Shown here: one piece after another, positions 37,430-46,333 of the stretch
Position numbering within the stretch: the first letter of the stretch is position 1
Layout: each line of letters opens with the position of its first letter
Source of the DNA: JAAFHB01 sp963677935
GTDB lineage: Bacteria > Bacteroidota > Bacteroidia > Bacteroidales > Prolixibacteraceae
Length of the DNA: 64,000 nt
Direction: 5' to 3'
Assembly (NCBI GenBank): GCA_963677935.2
Contig: CAXXEH010000003.1
Location: 2,170,001 to 2,234,000 of the forward strand
Made by a program: the position numbers and the translations under genes
The notes under the pieces: model-generated
Seen by the model: only the letters and a program-made list of their open reading frames with translations
Told to the model about the DNA's origin: nothing
Database searches by the model: none

Positions 37430-39895
37430 ATGTTCGAAGAAATTAATCAACATGCGCAAACTCCCGAACGGGAACCAGTAAGTGAAGGAAATTTCTATTC
37501 CTCCGGAAATAATGATTTTGGACCTGGTATGAACAGACGTATTCAAAAACTACGTAAACTGAGTGTCGAAGCAGAACCCTCTCTTTCCATAGAGCGCGCC
37601 CTGCATGAAACAGCTTTTTATAAGGAAAACTTCGGCAAACTTTCCATTCCGGTATTACGAGCAGCTAATTTTTTCGATCACTGTAATAGAAAAACCATTT
37701 ATATTGGTGAGGACGAACTGATTGTAGGCGAACGAGGTCCAAAACCCAAATGTGTTCCCACTTTCCCTGAACTCACCTGCCACAGTGTCGAAGATTTGAA
37801 TACACTAAATACCCGCGAATTACAGCATTATAAAATATCTCAGGCTGATATCGAGACCTATTCCAAGGAAGTAATTCCCTACTGGGCCGGAAAAACCCAG
37901 CGCGAACGGATCTTTAATCATGTTCCTGCTGAGTGGAAACTGGCCTATGAAGCGGGAATGTTTACCGAATTTATGGAACAACGCGCCCCAGGACATACAG
38001 CACTCGACGGAAAAATCTATCGCAAGGGAATGTTGGATTTCAAACGGGAAATAGCTGAACTTCAAAATGCACTGGATTATCTTAATGATCCAGAAGCAAC
38101 TGATAAAGCCGAGGAGTGGAAGGCGATGCAAATTTCATGTGATGCAGTAATCCTTTTTGCCGAAAGGCATGCTCAACTGGCTGAAGTGATGGCAGAAACA
38201 GAACCTGATCCGGTTAGGAAAGCTGAAATTCTGAAAATAGCCGAGGTTTGCCGCTGGGTACCAGCCAATGCACCACGTAATTTTTGGGAAGCAATTCAAA
38301 TGTACTGGTTTGTCCACCTCGGGACAATTACAGAGCTAAACGGCTGGGATGCCATGAACCCGGGACACTTTGACCAGCATCTGGCTCCATTTTATATGCA
38401 TGAAACAGCAGAAGGTACCCTCACGCGTGAACAGGCCAAAGAATTGATATCCTGCTTCTGGATCAAAGTCAATAATCATCCGGCCCCTCCCAAAGTGGGG
38501 ATTACGGCACGCGAAAGCGGAACTTACAACGATTTTACCAACATTAATATAGGAGGGATAAAAAGTGACGGTACTGACGGAACGAGTGAGGTCTCTTATA
38601 TTCTGCTCGAAGTGGTTGAAGAACTGCACATTTTACAACCGGGAAGCTCGGTTCACATCAGCGCTAAAACACCTGACAAATTTCTTCATGCTGCCAACCG
38701 GGTTATCCGACAGGGACATGGGTACCCCTCAGTATTTAATCCGGATGTTTATCTCCTTGAATTGCTCCGTCAGGGAAAATCACTTCAGGATGCACGCGAA
38801 GGGGGATGCAGCGGATGCATTGAAGTGGGGGCTTTCGGCAAAGAAGCTTACCTGTTGACAGGATATCTCAATGTTCCCAAAGTTCTCGAAATTACCCTCA
38901 ATAACGGTATCAATCCGGTTACCGGAATTCGGATTGGTCCCGAAACTGGCGATCCCCGGACCTTCAATAGCTATACCGAACTTTATGACGCATTCCTGAA
39001 ACAACTTCATTATGTGGTAGATCTGAAAATGCGTGTAAGCAATTACATCGACCGTATGTTTGCCAAATATGCTCCGGCGCCTTTCCTATCAGTAGTTATA
39101 GATGATTGTATAAGTCGCGGTAAAGACTATTATGACGGAGGTCCTCGCTATAACACAAGTTACATTCAGTGTTGCGGACTTGGCACCACCACCGACAGCC
39201 TTGTAACGCTAAAAAAACATGTATTCGAAAACCAGACCTTTAGTATGGATCGGGTTTTGAATGCCATATCCAAAAACTTTGAAGGCGAGAAGGTGCTTCG
39301 TCAGACCATCATAAACCGAACCCCATTCTTTGGAAACGATGATGACTATGCCGATTCAGTTGCAGTAAAAGTTTATGATGATCTCGTGGAATGCATCGAC
39401 GGAAAACCAAATATCAAACCCGGAGGTAAATATCACCTGAATATGCTCTCCACCACCTGCCATGTCTACTTCGGGAAAGTGATGGATGCTTCTCCGAATG
39501 GCCGTCTAGCCGGAAAATCGATTTCCGACGGAACTTCACCCTCTCATGGCGCCGATACTCACGGACCATCTGCAGTGATAAAATCAATGACAAAATTTGA
39601 TCATGTCAAATCGGGAGGAACCTTACTAAATCAAAGATTTTTGCCCAGTCTGCTGAAAACTGAGGATGACATCAGGAAACTGGGACAGCTCATCCGGAGT
39701 TATTTTACACTCGGAGGACATCACATTCAATTCAATATTGTTGATACAGCAACACTTCTTGCGGCACAAGCCTCGCCATCAGATTACAAAGACCTCATGG
39801 TACGCATGGCGGGTTACAGCGACTATTTCAACGACATGAATGCCGACCTGCAACAGGAAGTAATCGAACGATCGGAGAATAAAGGCTTTTTCTGA
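37430..39895 (+). CDS. glycyl radical enzyme, trans-4-hydroxy-L-proline dehydratase (HypD)-like
   Basis: 821 residues. The catalytic motif is GCIE with Cys463 and Glu465. The C-terminal glycyl radical loop is VRMAGYSDYF with Gly795. Long stretches such as GERGPKPKCVPTFPEL, FMEQRAPGHT and GGCSGCIEVGAFGKEAY match the HypD/dehydratase group rather than pyruvate formate-lyase. HypD removes water from hydroxyproline to give pyrroline-5-carboxylate. An N-terminal extension of ~35 residues is unusual. The activase gene normally found next to it is reduced to a remnant (next feature), so activation must come from elsewhere or is lost. Substrate is inferred by similarity. Confidence 0.85.
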   Translation: MFEEINQHAQTPEREPVSEGNFYSSGNNDFGPGMNRRIQKLRKLSVEAEPSLSIERALHETAFYKENFGKLSIPVLRAANFFDHCNRKTIYIGEDELIVGERGPKPKCVPTFPELTCHSVEDLNTLNTRELQHYKISQADIETYSKEVIPYWAGKTQRERIFNHVPAEWKLAYEAGMFTEFMEQRAPGHTALDGKIYRKGMLDFKREIAELQNALDYLNDPEATDKAEEWKAMQISCDAVILFAERHAQLAEVMAETEPDPVRKAEILKIAEVCRWVPANAPRNFWEAIQMYWFVHLGTITELNGWDAMNPGHFDQHLAPFYMHETAEGTLTREQAKELISCFWIKVNNHPAPPKVGITARESGTYNDFTNINIGGIKSDGTDGTSEVSYILLEVVEELHILQPGSSVHISAKTPDKFLHAANRVIRQGHGYPSVFNPDVYLLELLRQGKSLQDAREGGCSGCIEVGAFGKEAYLLTGYLNVPKVLEITLNNGINPVTGIRIGPETGDPRTFNSYTELYDAFLKQLHYVVDLKMRVSNYIDRMFAKYAPAPFLSVVIDDCISRGKDYYDGGPRYNTSYIQCCGLGTTTDSLVTLKKHVFENQTFSMDRVLNAISKNFEGEKVLRQTIINRTPFFGNDDDYADSVAVKVYDDLVECIDGKPNIKPGGKYHLNMLSTTCHVYFGKVMDASPNGRLAGKSISDGTSPSHGADTHGPSAVIKSMTKFDHVKSGGTLLNQRFLPSLLKTEDDIRKLGQLIRSYFTLGGHHIQFNIVDTATLLAAQASPSDYKDLMVRMAGYSDYFNDMNADLQQEVIERSENKGFF

Positions 39896-40012
39896 GAAGG
39901 AGGCAATATATGTGGTCGCTCTGCCAAGATATGTCCAACCGGAGCCATTGAGATTTCAGGGAAACAAATGAAAATTGATGTACTTATTCACGAGATTTTA
40001 CTAATATTTTAA
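39896..40012 (+). pseudogene. remnant of glycyl radical enzyme activase (radical SAM), ~35 codons
   Basis: Directly after the GRE stop codon, an AAGGAGG ribosome-binding sequence is followed by a frame reading CGRSAKICPTGAIEISGKQM and then KIDVLIHEILLIF before a TAA. This matches the ferredoxin-insert part of glycyl radical activases (CxxC...CPTGAI, then GKxMxxDEVMxEIL). The first cluster cysteine pair is altered (CGRSA for CGxCA). The CxxxCxxC radical SAM core and the remaining ~250 codons are missing. The likely history is a large internal deletion that joined the ribosome-binding site to the middle of the gene. Confidence 0.75.
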
Positions 40013-40081
40013 AAATTATTTGTACTTAAGCAACTAAACCAAATCTTGTTACATCTAAGAAGAAATTAAAAGTAAATCAAA

Positions 40082-40495
40082 ATGAAAAATTTATTCATCC
40101 TTAAAAATTTGTTGGTTGTTTTACTTTTTCTGGGAATAGGATGCCAAAAAATGGAAGAGGATCACTCCTATACCTTAGGTACTACAACCACTTTTCGCAT
40201 CAATCAACCCTATGCTTCATCAGATAAGTTATACTCATTACTGATTAATGATGTAACTGATTCAAGATGTCCAGAAGGTGTTGAATGCTTTTGGTCTGGT
40301 GAAGTTGTTCTGAAAGGTACCTGGACAAGTAATGGAATAACTTCCGATATTGAACTTCACTCAGTAATGAAATCGCTTCAAAAAGAACCTCAAGGATTTT
40401 CGATTCAGATTGTAGATGCAAAACCATATCCCAAAGCAGGCATTGAATCCAATCCGGAAGACTTGGTTATTACACTGTTAATTCAGAAGAATTAA
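40082..40495 (+). CDS. small putative lipoprotein
   Basis: 137 residues. The signal peptide ends with a lipobox-like FLGIGC, so it is probably a lipoprotein. The mature part is beta-rich and contains two cysteines near VTDSRCPEGVECFWSGE, which may form a disulfide. No family recognised beyond a Bacteroidota hypothetical type. It stands alone between the activase remnant and a Gfo/Idh/MocA gene. Confidence 0.7.
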   Translation: MKNLFILKNLLVVLLFLGIGCQKMEEDHSYTLGTTTTFRINQPYASSDKLYSLLINDVTDSRCPEGVECFWSGEVVLKGTWTSNGITSDIELHSVMKSLQKEPQGFSIQIVDAKPYPKAGIESNPEDLVITLLIQKN

Positions 40496-40542
40496 ATAAA
40501 AAATAAAACAATTCCAACCTTCACTTCTCCAGATTTTTTTTA

Positions 40543-40550
40543 TAGGTTTG
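40543..40550 (+). promoter_or_regulatory. -7 box before the Gfo/Idh/MocA gene
   Basis: TAGGTTTG fits TAnnTTTG and lies 57 bases before the ATG at 40608. It supports that ATG as the start. Confidence 0.45.
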
Positions 40551-40607
40551 CCTTCCGTTAAGGAGCACGAAAAATTTGTCAACGGGAGAAAAAACCATAA
40601 TATTAAA

Positions 40608-41924
40608 ATGGAAGAGATTAATCGGAGATCTTTTGTAAAAAAAACGGGAACTGTTGCCGGGACAACCGTGGCAGCTTCATTAATTCCCTGGAGTGTAAGT
40701 TGCAGCACCCCTTCTGAAAAGATTGGTGTGGGACTTATTGGTTGCAAAAATATGGGTTTCTCTGACCTGAAAGCTTTTCTTGACGAAGAGAATGTAGAGT
40801 GTTATGGAATTTGTGATGTAGATAAAAACATCCTCGAAGAGAAAGCCGCTGAAGTTGAGAAAATGAGAAATAAGCGGCCACCTGTTTTTACTGACTTCAG
40901 AAAACTTCTTGAAATTAAGGAGATTGATGCTGTAATTATAGGAACCCCCGATCATTGGCATGCATTAATCATGATTATGGCTCTTGAGGCAGGTAAACAT
41001 GTTTATGTCGAGAAACCGATGGGACACAGTATTGAGGAGTGTTTGGTAATGGTTAAAACAGCTGCAAAATATCCAAAGTTAAAGGTTCAGGTTGGCATGT
41101 GGCAGCGCAGCTCCAAGCACTGGTTCGATGCTTCCGAATATGTCAGGTCAGGTAAGCTCGGTGATGTTAATTTGGTGAGAGCATGGATTTACAAAGGAAT
41201 GGGAGAACCTATTCCTGCTCAACCCGATTCTGTTGCTCCCGATTATGTCGATTATGATATGTGGCTGGGACCTGCACCCAAACGCCCATTTAATAAAAAC
41301 CGGTTTCATTACGATTTCAGATGGTTTTGGGATTACGCAGGTGGCGCAATGACCGACTGGGGTGTTCATCTGCTCGATTTTGCCATTTACGGGATGAATG
41401 CCGGATATCCCGATTCTGTTTCTCCCGGAGGTGGATGCTACCTCAATAAAGGTGTAATAGAAACTCCTGATATTCAGCAGGCTTTATATAGTTATCCAAA
41501 TCATACCATGATCTGGGAATGCGGCTTAATTCCCCGTATGGGACCTTATGGGATGCACCACGGAGTCTCATTTACCGGAACCCGGGGGACACTGATTGTA
41601 TCCAGAGATGGTTGGCAAGTCAACGCAGAAGTGAACAACGGGGATAAAAAGAAATACATAAAGGATGTTCCTCATCAATCTAAAATTGGGGGATTAAAGG
41701 ATCATGTGAAAAACTTTCTTAATGCTATCAGAAAGGGAGAAACACTAAATGCGCCTGTGGAAGTTGGCGCCCTGACTGCAATCGTTTCGGAGATGGGAAA
41801 CATCGCCTATCGTGCAGGAAAACTTATTCATTGGGATGCCAAAAACCTGAAATTCACGGAGGACGAAGCCAATAAACTGGCAAAAGTCACTTACCGTGAA
41901 CCTTGGAAACTCCCTGTGTTCTAA
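40608..41924 (+). CDS. Gfo/Idh/MocA family oxidoreductase with Tat-type leader
   Basis: 438 residues from ATG 40608, giving a twin-arginine leader (NRRSFVKKTGTVAGTTVAAS). The Rossmann motif is GVGLIGCKNMG, with Cys and Lys replacing the usual small residues. The EKP motif is in VYVEKPMGHS. Later WDYAGGAMTDWGVHLLD is typical of the large Bacteroidota subfamily of exported sugar oxidoreductases. It probably oxidises sugars outside the inner membrane with a bound nicotinamide cofactor. It is transcribed toward the GH78 rhamnosidase gene. Substrate unknown. Confidence 0.88.
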   Translation: MEEINRRSFVKKTGTVAGTTVAASLIPWSVSCSTPSEKIGVGLIGCKNMGFSDLKAFLDEENVECYGICDVDKNILEEKAAEVEKMRNKRPPVFTDFRKLLEIKEIDAVIIGTPDHWHALIMIMALEAGKHVYVEKPMGHSIEECLVMVKTAAKYPKLKVQVGMWQRSSKHWFDASEYVRSGKLGDVNLVRAWIYKGMGEPIPAQPDSVAPDYVDYDMWLGPAPKRPFNKNRFHYDFRWFWDYAGGAMTDWGVHLLDFAIYGMNAGYPDSVSPGGGCYLNKGVIETPDIQQALYSYPNHTMIWECGLIPRMGPYGMHHGVSFTGTRGTLIVSRDGWQVNAEVNNGDKKKYIKDVPHQSKIGGLKDHVKNFLNAIRKGETLNAPVEVGALTAIVSEMGNIAYRAGKLIHWDAKNLKFTEDEANKLAKVTYREPWKLPVF

Positions 41925-41960
41925 TAAGCAATTCAAAATAATTTCCGGAATATCCGGAAA

Positions 41961-42004
41961 AAAAGAAACCAACCGTTGCATGAATTCGGTTGGTTTCTTT
42001 TTTA
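41961..42004. terminator. bidirectional intrinsic terminator
   Basis: A 13-bp perfect stem (AAGAAACCAACCG at 41963-41975 paired with 41987-41999) has an 11-base loop and A/T runs on both sides. It lies between convergent genes ending at 41924 and 42028, and should stop both. Confidence 0.85.
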
Positions 42005-42027
42005 TTTGAATCGTGTTTACAGTTCTC

Positions 42028-44727
42028 TTATTTTATTGTAAATGCATAGCTCCCCGCTTTCAGACTCAGCAAATTCATTCCCTGGTCCTTCTTTACACAT
42101 TTAATGGTTCCTGCTTCAGACAGCTCTTTGCCCCCTTCAAAAATCTTACCCCCTTTCAAAGTGAGTTCCGCACTGCTATTGGGCGGAATAATCACATGGT
42201 ACTCAATATTTTTACCAACTCGTTTCCATGAGGATACGATATCCCCATATGGCCCCTTATGACTTGCTTCAAAACTGTTGAGCCCCTTCACAAAATCAGG
42301 TTTCAAAATCACATTCTTAAATCCGGGATGCTGTTCGTCAGGGTAGATTCCACCCAACGATTTGTAAAACCATGCACCAATCTCACCAAACATGATGTGA
42401 TTGAGTGAAATGTCTGACTTTGCATTGATCGGCCAGTTTTCATATAAAGTAGTCGCGCCATTTACAATCCACCAACCCCACGAGGGGAAAGTTTTCTGCA
42501 AAGCCACTTCATAGGCCAGATCGGCATAGCCATTAGCGCTTAAGGCATTTAAAATCGTTTTTGTTCCAAGCAAACCAACATCAATATGATTACCATCGGC
42601 AATTACACGTTTAGCCAGATTCTCAGCCACTTTACTTCTTAAATCCTCAGGAACAATTCCCCAGTGCAAAGCTGCGCTCAATTCGGTCTGAAAACCGCTT
42701 CCGTAAATTCCGGTTTCCCGATTCAGGTACCTGGCATTAATTGCATTTTTTATTTTTAAAGCCAGTGCACTATATTTTTCAGAATCGGCCTTCTTTCCAA
42801 AGATAACTGCCGATTTGGCTAATATGGTTGCATCCGTATAATAAAAAATCGAAGAGGTCAGCTCTTTGGATGCTTTAGATTTAACAGGTACCCAATCACC
42901 CAAACCCCAATCTGTCAATCCTGAGGGACTAATTTGTGTGATATGATCGACGTACCTGACCATGTTCTCATAACAATCGGAAAGCAATCTCGAATCTCCG
43001 TAAAAAAGGTAGATGCTCCATGGGATAATCGCAATGGTACTGGTCCAGTCAGGGCCGTTTGCCCAGGTATATCCCCAACCGCTGGAGGGAATGATTGCCG
43101 GAAGAACACCATTGGGCTGCTGCTCATCACGATGATCGGCGAGCCATTTTTCATAAACGGTCAAACCATCAAAATTATAGAGACCCGTCTCAATAGCGGT
43201 GTGTGCATCACCGGTCCAGCCGTTTTTCTCTCGTTGCGGACAGTCAGTGGGATAACCGAATAAATTTGACAAATAGGAACTGTTGGTTGCCTTCCATATC
43301 TTGTTGAGAATGGAATCAGAAGAATGAATCGAACCAACAACAGGAACATCGCTGTGCATAAAATAACCTGTAAGACTCTCTAATTTAAGTTCAACAGGCT
43401 GATCACTTGTGACTTCAACAAACTGAAATCCCTTGTAATTAAATGAAGGTTTGAAGATCTCCTCCCCAGATCCGCTTAAGGTATAAATATCTGTTCCGAA
43501 CGGATCTGACTGATCGGTAGGACGATAATGGGCATCAATATTCGATTGATCAACAAGTCCATCAGCTCCAAGCCGTTCACCATGCTTAAGTCGGATTACC
43601 GTTCCGGCAGTTCCTACTACTTTAAGCTGACTTACACCAGCAATATTTCGACCCAAATCGAAAAGATAATGACGATCGCTCAATCTGGTCATCTTTGAAG
43701 CTTGAACAATCTCCACGTCCCTGATCGGATGAAGCTCCTGAGCTACAATATTTACAGACGGAGTACTTGCGGGAATTGCGTTCTTCCATTTGGAGTCATC
43801 AAATCCAGGGATATTCCAGCCCGGTTGCAGCGCCCTTGCATCAATATGTTCGCCTGTATAAATACTGTTGAAGACGATTGAACTCAATGATGTTTTCCAA
43901 TCGGTATCCGAGGAGATCGTCTCATGAGATCCATCTGTATAACTAATCCTGATATCCATGCAAAACCGTGGTCTGGCGCGCCATGGAGCCTGATCAAAAT
44001 ACCAGACAGCCGTTGATTGGTGGTTATACCAACCATTGCCCAACAGAACACCAAGTGCATTCTTTCCCTCCTGAATCGATTTTGTAATATCATAGGCGAC
44101 ATATAATGTTCTCCGGTCAAATCGGGTATACATCGGATCGAGCCGGTGGTTACCAACCTTTTTTCCGTTGATTGACAATTCGTATAAGCCGGCTGCAGCA
44201 ATATATGCCCGGGCAGAACGGATTTGTTTCGTAACGATAAACTCCTTCCGGAAAATTGGAGCAGGTTTTAACTGGATATCCCTGTTGTCAGTGATCCATG
44301 TCCCCTTCCAGTTACGAACTTCCATCATCCCTGTTTCAAAACTTGCCGGTAAAGAATTCAAAGAGGGATCTCCCTTTTCATCCCAGACCCTGACGCTCCA
44401 GAAATAGCGTGTAAACGGCTCTAAAAGGGAGCCATTGTAGGTGATTAGCATTTGATCGGATTTTATTTTTCCCGTCGTCCATTTATCACCGATACCGTCA
44501 CTTACTTTCACTGAGTCTGTGCCAACAATGACCTGAAAGGCACTCTGACCAGCATCCTTTTTCCCATCAATCATCAGCCATGAAAGCCGTGGATGGGAGG
44601 CATCGATGCCAATTGGAGATACAAGGTATTCGCATCTTAAATTTCCAGTTTTGCAAGCTGCAACCAATGCTTCAGAAACAGAAACCATTGCCAGAAGCAA
44701 AAACACAATCCACATTTTTGTATTCAT
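42028..44727 (-). CDS. GH78 alpha-L-rhamnosidase, secreted
   Basis: 899 residues with a signal peptide (MWIVFLLLAMVSVSEALVA). The N-terminal beta domains show the usual NLRCEYLVSPIGIDASHPRLSW opening. The catalytic (alpha/alpha)6 barrel has GYPTDCPQREKNGWTGDAH near residue 500 and SGLTDWGLGDWVP about 100 residues later. The C-terminal beta-sandwich has EIGAWFYKSLGGI just before it. The enzyme releases terminal L-rhamnose from pectin side chains or glycosides, probably in the periplasm. It may feed the RhaT-like transporter operon, but that is inference. Confidence 0.92.
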   Translation of the reverse strand: MNTKMWIVFLLLAMVSVSEALVAACKTGNLRCEYLVSPIGIDASHPRLSWLMIDGKKDAGQSAFQVIVGTDSVKVSDGIGDKWTTGKIKSDQMLITYNGSLLEPFTRYFWSVRVWDEKGDPSLNSLPASFETGMMEVRNWKGTWITDNRDIQLKPAPIFRKEFIVTKQIRSARAYIAAAGLYELSINGKKVGNHRLDPMYTRFDRRTLYVAYDITKSIQEGKNALGVLLGNGWYNHQSTAVWYFDQAPWRARPRFCMDIRISYTDGSHETISSDTDWKTSLSSIVFNSIYTGEHIDARALQPGWNIPGFDDSKWKNAIPASTPSVNIVAQELHPIRDVEIVQASKMTRLSDRHYLFDLGRNIAGVSQLKVVGTAGTVIRLKHGERLGADGLVDQSNIDAHYRPTDQSDPFGTDIYTLSGSGEEIFKPSFNYKGFQFVEVTSDQPVELKLESLTGYFMHSDVPVVGSIHSSDSILNKIWKATNSSYLSNLFGYPTDCPQREKNGWTGDAHTAIETGLYNFDGLTVYEKWLADHRDEQQPNGVLPAIIPSSGWGYTWANGPDWTSTIAIIPWSIYLFYGDSRLLSDCYENMVRYVDHITQISPSGLTDWGLGDWVPVKSKASKELTSSIFYYTDATILAKSAVIFGKKADSEKYSALALKIKNAINARYLNRETGIYGSGFQTELSAALHWGIVPEDLRSKVAENLAKRVIADGNHIDVGLLGTKTILNALSANGYADLAYEVALQKTFPSWGWWIVNGATTLYENWPINAKSDISLNHIMFGEIGAWFYKSLGGIYPDEQHPGFKNVILKPDFVKGLNSFEASHKGPYGDIVSSWKRVGKNIEYHVIIPPNSSAELTLKGGKIFEGGKELSEAGTIKCVKKDQGMNLLSLKAGSYAFTIK

Positions 44728-45321
44728 AAATAGACAATTAATAAATTTAATTCATTAATCAGGGTCCGCGAAGTAGTGCACAAAACTACGCTATACAGCT
44801 CTTTATCCGCTATATAAGATTGGATGAAGAACTTATTCAAGACCGACAAATTTAACACTTCAATTATAGCACTTTCCCTCAGAAAAACCTTGACAGAAAT
44901 TGTTAAATAACAACAAAATCTTCGGACCGTTTTGTAATCCCTTTTCGTAAAAACCACAGAATTTACTAATATTTTTTTAACTCTATTCACCCATTTTACC
45001 CTCAAAAATCCAACATGTTTTGCAAAATAATTTCAGTTAAATTATTGATTTGCGTAAAATTCTATTCTTTCATCCCCTCAGCCCAAGAAAATATTATAAA
45101 GTTGAAAGGGAGCAATCGGAATCAATTTTAACCAGTTTAAAAGATGAAATATTATATTATAGAAATGAGATGGTCAAAATAGTGCAAAATATTCAGTGAG
45201 AGTAAGATATTTATTTCGAAAATTAGCGGGGACAATCGTTTTAAAAGCTAAAAATAATCAATTGAGAAACTTAAAATATGGAATATTTAAGCTAAATTCG
45301 CACTGAAATTAATATATCTAA
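44728..45321. other. 594-base AT-rich intergenic region between divergent genes
   Basis: No convincing gene. It holds a - strand -7 box (TAGTTTTG, 44781-44788) about 54 bases before the rhamnosidase ATG. The part next to the Crp gene is AT-rich, with no TAnnTTTG box recognised, so that promoter is unassigned. Confidence 0.5.
44781..44788 (-). promoter_or_regulatory. -7 box of the rhamnosidase gene
   Basis: On the - strand this reads TAGTTTTG, fitting TAnnTTTG, about 54 bases upstream of the ATG at 44727. No clear -33 TTTG. Confidence 0.45.
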
Positions 45322-46053
45322 ATGTTTACATCTACAGTAAATAACTGCGATTTATGTGTGGGTTGTAAGGACCATTGCTGCCTTAATCCACGTAGTTGCG
45401 GTGACACACATATATTCAACAGTCTCACCAGGGAAGAGTTACACTCTATCATGGACAATAAGCGGCACATTAGATTTCGTGCAGGTGAAACGATTACCAA
45501 ACAAAATACACCTTTGACCCACCTTGTGTGCATAAAGAGTGGCCTTGCAAAAGTTGTTGCAGAAGGTCCAAAAGGGAAAAACTTAATCATCGATATTATA
45601 AAAGACAACAATATTTTCACAGGCGGAGGCACCGTTATTGACGATTCGCATCATTTTACTGTGGCAGCCCTGACCGACATTGAGTGTTGTTTTATAGAAA
45701 CTTCAAAAATCTTCACTTTTCTTTCAGTTAACAGCACATTTGCCATAAATCTGATGAAGCTTTACAACGGGCAACACATTAAAATGCACAATACACTTAT
45801 CAACCTGATTCACAAATATATGCCTGGCAGAGTTGCCGACACCTTGCTTTTTTTAAAAAACGAGATTTATTTATCAAATCCATTTCAATTCATCCTTTCG
45901 AAGCAGGAACTCGCCGAAATGTCGGGGATGACAAAGGAGAGTTTTATCCGCAATTTGAAAGACTTTGAAGATTCGGGCATTATTAAACACTCCAGAAATT
46001 CGATTGAATTAATTAAAGAAGAGGACCTTATCGAAATAAGTCGCAATGGCTGA
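45322..46053 (+). CDS. Crp/Fnr family regulator with cysteine-rich N terminus
   Basis: 243 residues. Six cysteines lie in the first 26 positions (9, 12, 15, 19, 20, 26), arranged CxxCxxCxxxCC, which suggests an Fnr-like iron-sulfur sensor. A cyclic-nucleotide-type sensor domain follows (RFRAGETITKQNTPL). The C-terminal winged helix-turn-helix is near 180-235 (LSKQELAEMSGMTKESFIRNLKDFEDSGII). It stands directly upstream of the multiheme cytochrome genes on the same strand, so oxygen or redox control of that island is the natural inference. Confidence 0.87.
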   Translation: MFTSTVNNCDLCVGCKDHCCLNPRSCGDTHIFNSLTREELHSIMDNKRHIRFRAGETITKQNTPLTHLVCIKSGLAKVVAEGPKGKNLIIDIIKDNNIFTGGGTVIDDSHHFTVAALTDIECCFIETSKIFTFLSVNSTFAINLMKLYNGQHIKMHNTLINLIHKYMPGRVADTLLFLKNEIYLSNPFQFILSKQELAEMSGMTKESFIRNLKDFEDSGIIKHSRNSIELIKEEDLIEISRNG

Positions 46054-46333
46054 TTGATATATGTCAATCAAATATTGATTTACACCCATGTTTTTTCTGT
46101 TATAAATTCGTGTTCAGCCGTGAACATATCAACCTATTTATATCTGTTTATTATTGCCACCTTTCTATTTTTACACCAGAATAATTAACAGAAAGGCTCG
46201 ATATTTCGGATAAACGATCGGATCTTAAACAGAAAAGTAGATTATGGGCAAAAATAAATCATTAAACCAGAAACCCGTTTCCGGGCTCTCACAACAAATT
46301 TATATCAATAATAATCCTATTACTCTCAAATTT

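Noticed and set aside
44724..45005. 93-residue open frame on the - strand upstream of the rhamnosidase gene
   Set aside because: No motif or plausible start signal, it covers the rhamnosidase -7 box, and its composition looks like AT-rich spacer.
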